From Clostridia bacterium (GTDB lineage Bacteria > Bacillota > Clostridia > Christensenellales > Aristaeellaceae), in contig JAFRHH010000031.1 in assembly GCA_017433405.1 (NCBI GenBank), positions 1 to 43,878 on the forward strand: 43,878 bases of DNA, given 5' to 3'. Both the position numbers and the translations under genes were made by a program. Below the pieces are notes generated by a model that was given only the letters and a program-made list of their open reading frames with translations, was not told the DNA's origin and searched no databases. Below, piece after piece: positions 42,010-43,878 of this stretch. The stretch's first letter is position 1. Each line of letters begins with the position of its first letter.

Positions 42010-42891
42010 ATGTTTTTTAACGATCGGGAGACCATCATCCGCCTGACGCCCGAATGGAAGGGGGAACGCCTGGAGGACGGGCGGCCGAAGGTCAGCGCGG
42101 ATATTCTGGCGCGGATGCGGGAAATCACCTTTGAGGAGGCCTGGGCGCCGCTGTGGGATCGGGGCTACCGGAACAACTGGGAATGCAATTTCCGGATGAC
42201 CTCCCCGGGAACGGTGCTGGTGGGCCGGGCGGTTACGGCGGTGATGGTGCCGCGCCGGCCGGATCTGGATGCCGCGCTCATGGAAATCGGGACGAAGGAA
42301 GAAGGCCATAAGGGCTTCTATAACCAGTGGGTCATTGACAACCTGGTGGAAGACGATGTGGTGGTCGTGGATCTGTATGATAAAATTTTTGAGGGAACCT
42401 ATGTCGGGGGAAATCTGTCGACCGCGATCCGAACCCGGACCAAGCGCGGCGGCGCCGTGATCTGGGGCGGCGTCCGGGATCTGCAGCAGATCGCGGAGAT
42501 GCCGGGCTTCCAGATCTTCCATCGGGGGACGGATCCCACCGGCATCGGAAACTGCGTCATGACGGGATATAACGCGCCCTGCCGGATCGGCCAGGCGATC
42601 TGCATGCCGGGCGACGTGGTGCTGGGAACGATCAGCGGCGTGATCTTTATTCCGGCCCATCTGGCGGAAACCGTCGTGGTTCGGGCGGAAAAGAACCATG
42701 TGAAGGATATTTTCGGATTCGACCGGCTGAAGAGCGGAACCTATACGACGGCGCAGATCGACCGGCCCTGGACGCTCCCGATGATGGAGGATTTCCTGGC
42801 CTGGTTTGCCGCTGACCCGCGGGCGGAGAAATACCGCCATCTGACCTGGGAGGAAGAGCTGGAGGAATCCGGAAAAGCGCAGCAGTTATAA
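42010..42891 (+). CDS. RraA-like / HMG-aldolase family protein
   Basis: A 293-residue protein with the RraA fold signature: GRAVTAVMVP, DDVVVVDLYD, GGNLSTAIRTRTKRGGAVIWGGVRD and PGDVVLGTISGVIFIPAH. Members act as divalent-metal aldolases or decarboxylases on 4-hydroxy-4-methyl-2-oxoglutarate-like acids, or as RNase E regulators; the former suits this operon. It is longer than minimal RraA (about 160-230), with N- and C-terminal additions. The start follows TAGGAGGAAAAAATC. Its end overlaps the opposing gene by 6 bases. Confidence 0.85.
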   Translation: MFFNDRETIIRLTPEWKGERLEDGRPKVSADILARMREITFEEAWAPLWDRGYRNNWECNFRMTSPGTVLVGRAVTAVMVPRRPDLDAALMEIGTKEEGHKGFYNQWVIDNLVEDDVVVVDLYDKIFEGTYVGGNLSTAIRTRTKRGGAVIWGGVRDLQQIAEMPGFQIFHRGTDPTGIGNCVMTGYNAPCRIGQAICMPGDVVLGTISGVIFIPAHLAETVVVRAEKNHVKDIFGFDRLKSGTYTTAQIDRPWTLPMMEDFLAWFAADPRAEKYRHLTWEEELEESGKAQQL

Positions 42892-43695
42892 CGGAATACG
42901 GATCAGATCGAGCCGGGCCGGACGCAGACAGGTCGTCCGGCCCGGATATTTTGCGTCCAGATAGTCAGCGAAGGCCTCCGGATCCCCGGGGTTGTCGGCG
43001 AACAGATCCCAGTGCCCCGGCAGGACGGCGCGGAGGGAAAGGGAGCCGGCCAGGTCGGCGGCCTCCTGAAAGGTCATGTTGCCGATGCCGTTTCGCCGGT
43101 ACCGGGCGCCGTCCCGGCCGTTGATGGGAAGCAGGGCGGCGTCGAAGGTCCCGAAGGCCTGCAGCTTCGGCAGCATGCCCTCGTATCGGACGGTATCCCC
43201 CGCGTGATAGAGGCGGACGCCGTTTCCCTCGATGATATACTGCAGGCATGGATACAGGCCGGTGGCCGGGTCGGGATCCAGAAACTCGTGCGCGGCGGCG
43301 ATGGCGTGAATCGTGATGTCTCCGAAGCGGAAGCACCGGCCGTCGGAAAGACCGTGACACCGATCCGCCGGAATTCCGTCCGCCAGGATTTCCGACTGAT
43401 GAAGGGCCGGGAAGATAAAGCCGGCCTCCGGACAGGTCTGCCCCCAGATCCCCCAGGAAGCGTGGTCGATGTGATCCAGATGGTTGTGGGTGCCCAGAAA
43501 GAGCTGAACCCCGGAAATCTCCTCGGCCGGAACGGGCGGGGGGAACAGCCGGTCCGGGGAGCCGGAGGCATAGTAGTCCACGCACAGGATCGTTTCTCCC
43601 AGCTTGATCAGTAGCCCCATTTGCCCCAGCCACCAGAGGGCGGCGGTTCCGCGGGGCGTGGACGTATTGCGGATGGAATCCATGAACTGGCTCAT
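42886..43695 (-). CDS. UlaG-like metallo-beta-lactamase fold hydrolase
   Basis: A 269-residue metal-dependent hydrolase. The HxHxDH motif is present as THNHLDHID, and AAHEF, YHAGDT and LPGHWD-type motifs follow, as in L-ascorbate-6-phosphate lactonase UlaG and relatives. The start at 43695 (MSQFMDSI) has AAGGAG 10 bases upstream; an upstream in-frame ATG at 43764 lies in the promoter -35 and is rejected. It converges on the sugar-acid operon and may act on a lactone of the same pathway, which is inference from position only. Confidence 0.88.
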   Translation of the reverse strand: MSQFMDSIRNTSTPRGTAALWWLGQMGLLIKLGETILCVDYYASGSPDRLFPPPVPAEEISGVQLFLGTHNHLDHIDHASWGIWGQTCPEAGFIFPALHQSEILADGIPADRCHGLSDGRCFRFGDITIHAIAAAHEFLDPDPATGLYPCLQYIIEGNGVRLYHAGDTVRYEGMLPKLQAFGTFDAALLPINGRDGARYRRNGIGNMTFQEAADLAGSLSLRAVLPGHWDLFADNPGDPEAFADYLDAKYPGRTTCLRPARLDLIRIPL

Positions 43696-43735
43696 GCGGT
43701 TTACGCTCCTTTGCAGAAAGTGATCTTTTTCTGTC

Positions 43736-43764
43736 AATGTACCGGATTCGGCGGAACGTGTCAA
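43736..43764 (-). promoter_or_regulatory. Promoter of the UlaG-like gene
   Basis: Read on the minus strand: TTGACA (43764-43759), 17-base spacer, TACATT (43741-43736). Confidence 0.8.
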
Positions 43765-43769
43765 GCCTC

Positions 43770-43799
43770 TTCCGGAAAGGGGCTGTTATGGGTTATAAT
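43770..43799 (+). promoter_or_regulatory. Promoter of the gene starting at 43836
   Basis: TATAAT at 43794-43799 is consensus. The -35 is weak (TTCCGG, 43770-43775, 18-base spacing). It is divergent from the promoter at 43736-43764. Confidence 0.5.
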
Positions 43800-43835
43800 G
43801 AAAGAAAAACGGCGGAGGCTCAGGAGGACGGCAGA

Positions 43836-43878
43836 ATGAGAAAGGAATGGGATAAAGCGTTCGCGAACCGGTTCGCGC
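43836..43878 (+). CDS. Start of a gene cut by the window end
   Basis: ATG 43836 follows CAGGAGG at 8 bases. Only 14 codons are seen (MRKEWDKAFANRFA). The family cannot be assigned. A perfect 16-base palindrome lies in these codons. Confidence 0.55.
   Translation, partial: MRKEWDKAFANRFA
43862..43877. promoter_or_regulatory. Palindrome in the first codons of the last gene
   Basis: CGCGAACCGGTTCGCG is a perfect 16-base palindrome, CG-centred like LacI-family operators. It may be an operator within the start of a gene or a chance product of the codons. Confidence 0.3.

Overview
The window reads as a chromosomal segment of a GC-rich member of the Bacillota, probably an uncultured gut- or rumen-type clostridium. 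This placement is an inference from gene content: a SpoIIIE/FtsK translocase, a PyrK/PyrD class 1B pair, a one-chain PurL, formate-tetrahydrofolate ligase, strong AGGAGG ribosome sites and many sugar ABC importers. No 16S or other definitive marker is present. Nearly all genes lie on the plus strand; only the first and last complete genes are on the minus strand.

Layout. 1-360: end of an rRNA operon (5S rRNA, tRNA-Asn, terminator). 424-6851: a minus-strand membrane-anchored protein, divergent from a secreted protein, FtsK/SpoIIIE and a DUF2974 lipase-like protein. 6857-11663: a pyrimidine operon (pyrK-D-F-E-B-I) behind a leader with a candidate attenuator and an overlapping leader reading frame. 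11696-25688: a purine operon behind CGAAC-type PurBox motifs (purE-C-F-M-N, an archaeal-type IMP cyclohydrolase, a stand-alone AICAR transformylase, purD, purL, fhs), closed by a terminator. 25800-38978: three sugar ABC importer operons, each with a binding protein and two permeases but no ATPase. The third carries a GH13 alpha-glucosidase. 39072-42891: a small sugar-acid type catabolic operon (enolase-superfamily dehydratase, tandem SDR protein, RraA-like protein), facing a UlaG-like metallo-hydrolase. The window ends in the first 14 codons of another gene.

How the parts work together. The pur operon makes IMP, with Fhs supplying 10-formyl-THF for PurN and the AICAR transformylase. The pyr operon runs from dihydroorotate to UMP and also holds both ATCase chains. 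purB, purK, purA, pyrC and carAB are not in the window. The importers probably feed oligosaccharides to the GH13 enzyme and share an ATPase encoded elsewhere.

The most striking unexplained signal is a family of about twelve dispersed, same-orientation repeats. Better-preserved copies contain a short hairpin (arms AACGGCAG and CTGCCGTT) followed by an AGAGGAG that serves as the Shine-Dalgarno site. They sit directly before pyrF, pyrE, purF, purN, purH, purD, purL, fhs and one permease gene, and they also occur in frame inside ftsK (twice) and the DUF2974 gene. They look like a mobile or proliferating ribosome-binding cassette. Other notable points are a PurF that lacks its glutaminase cysteine but keeps probable Fe-S ligands, a MalG-type permease with a coiled-coil extension, three binding proteins without lipoboxes, and a tandem SDR with a dead N-terminal half.
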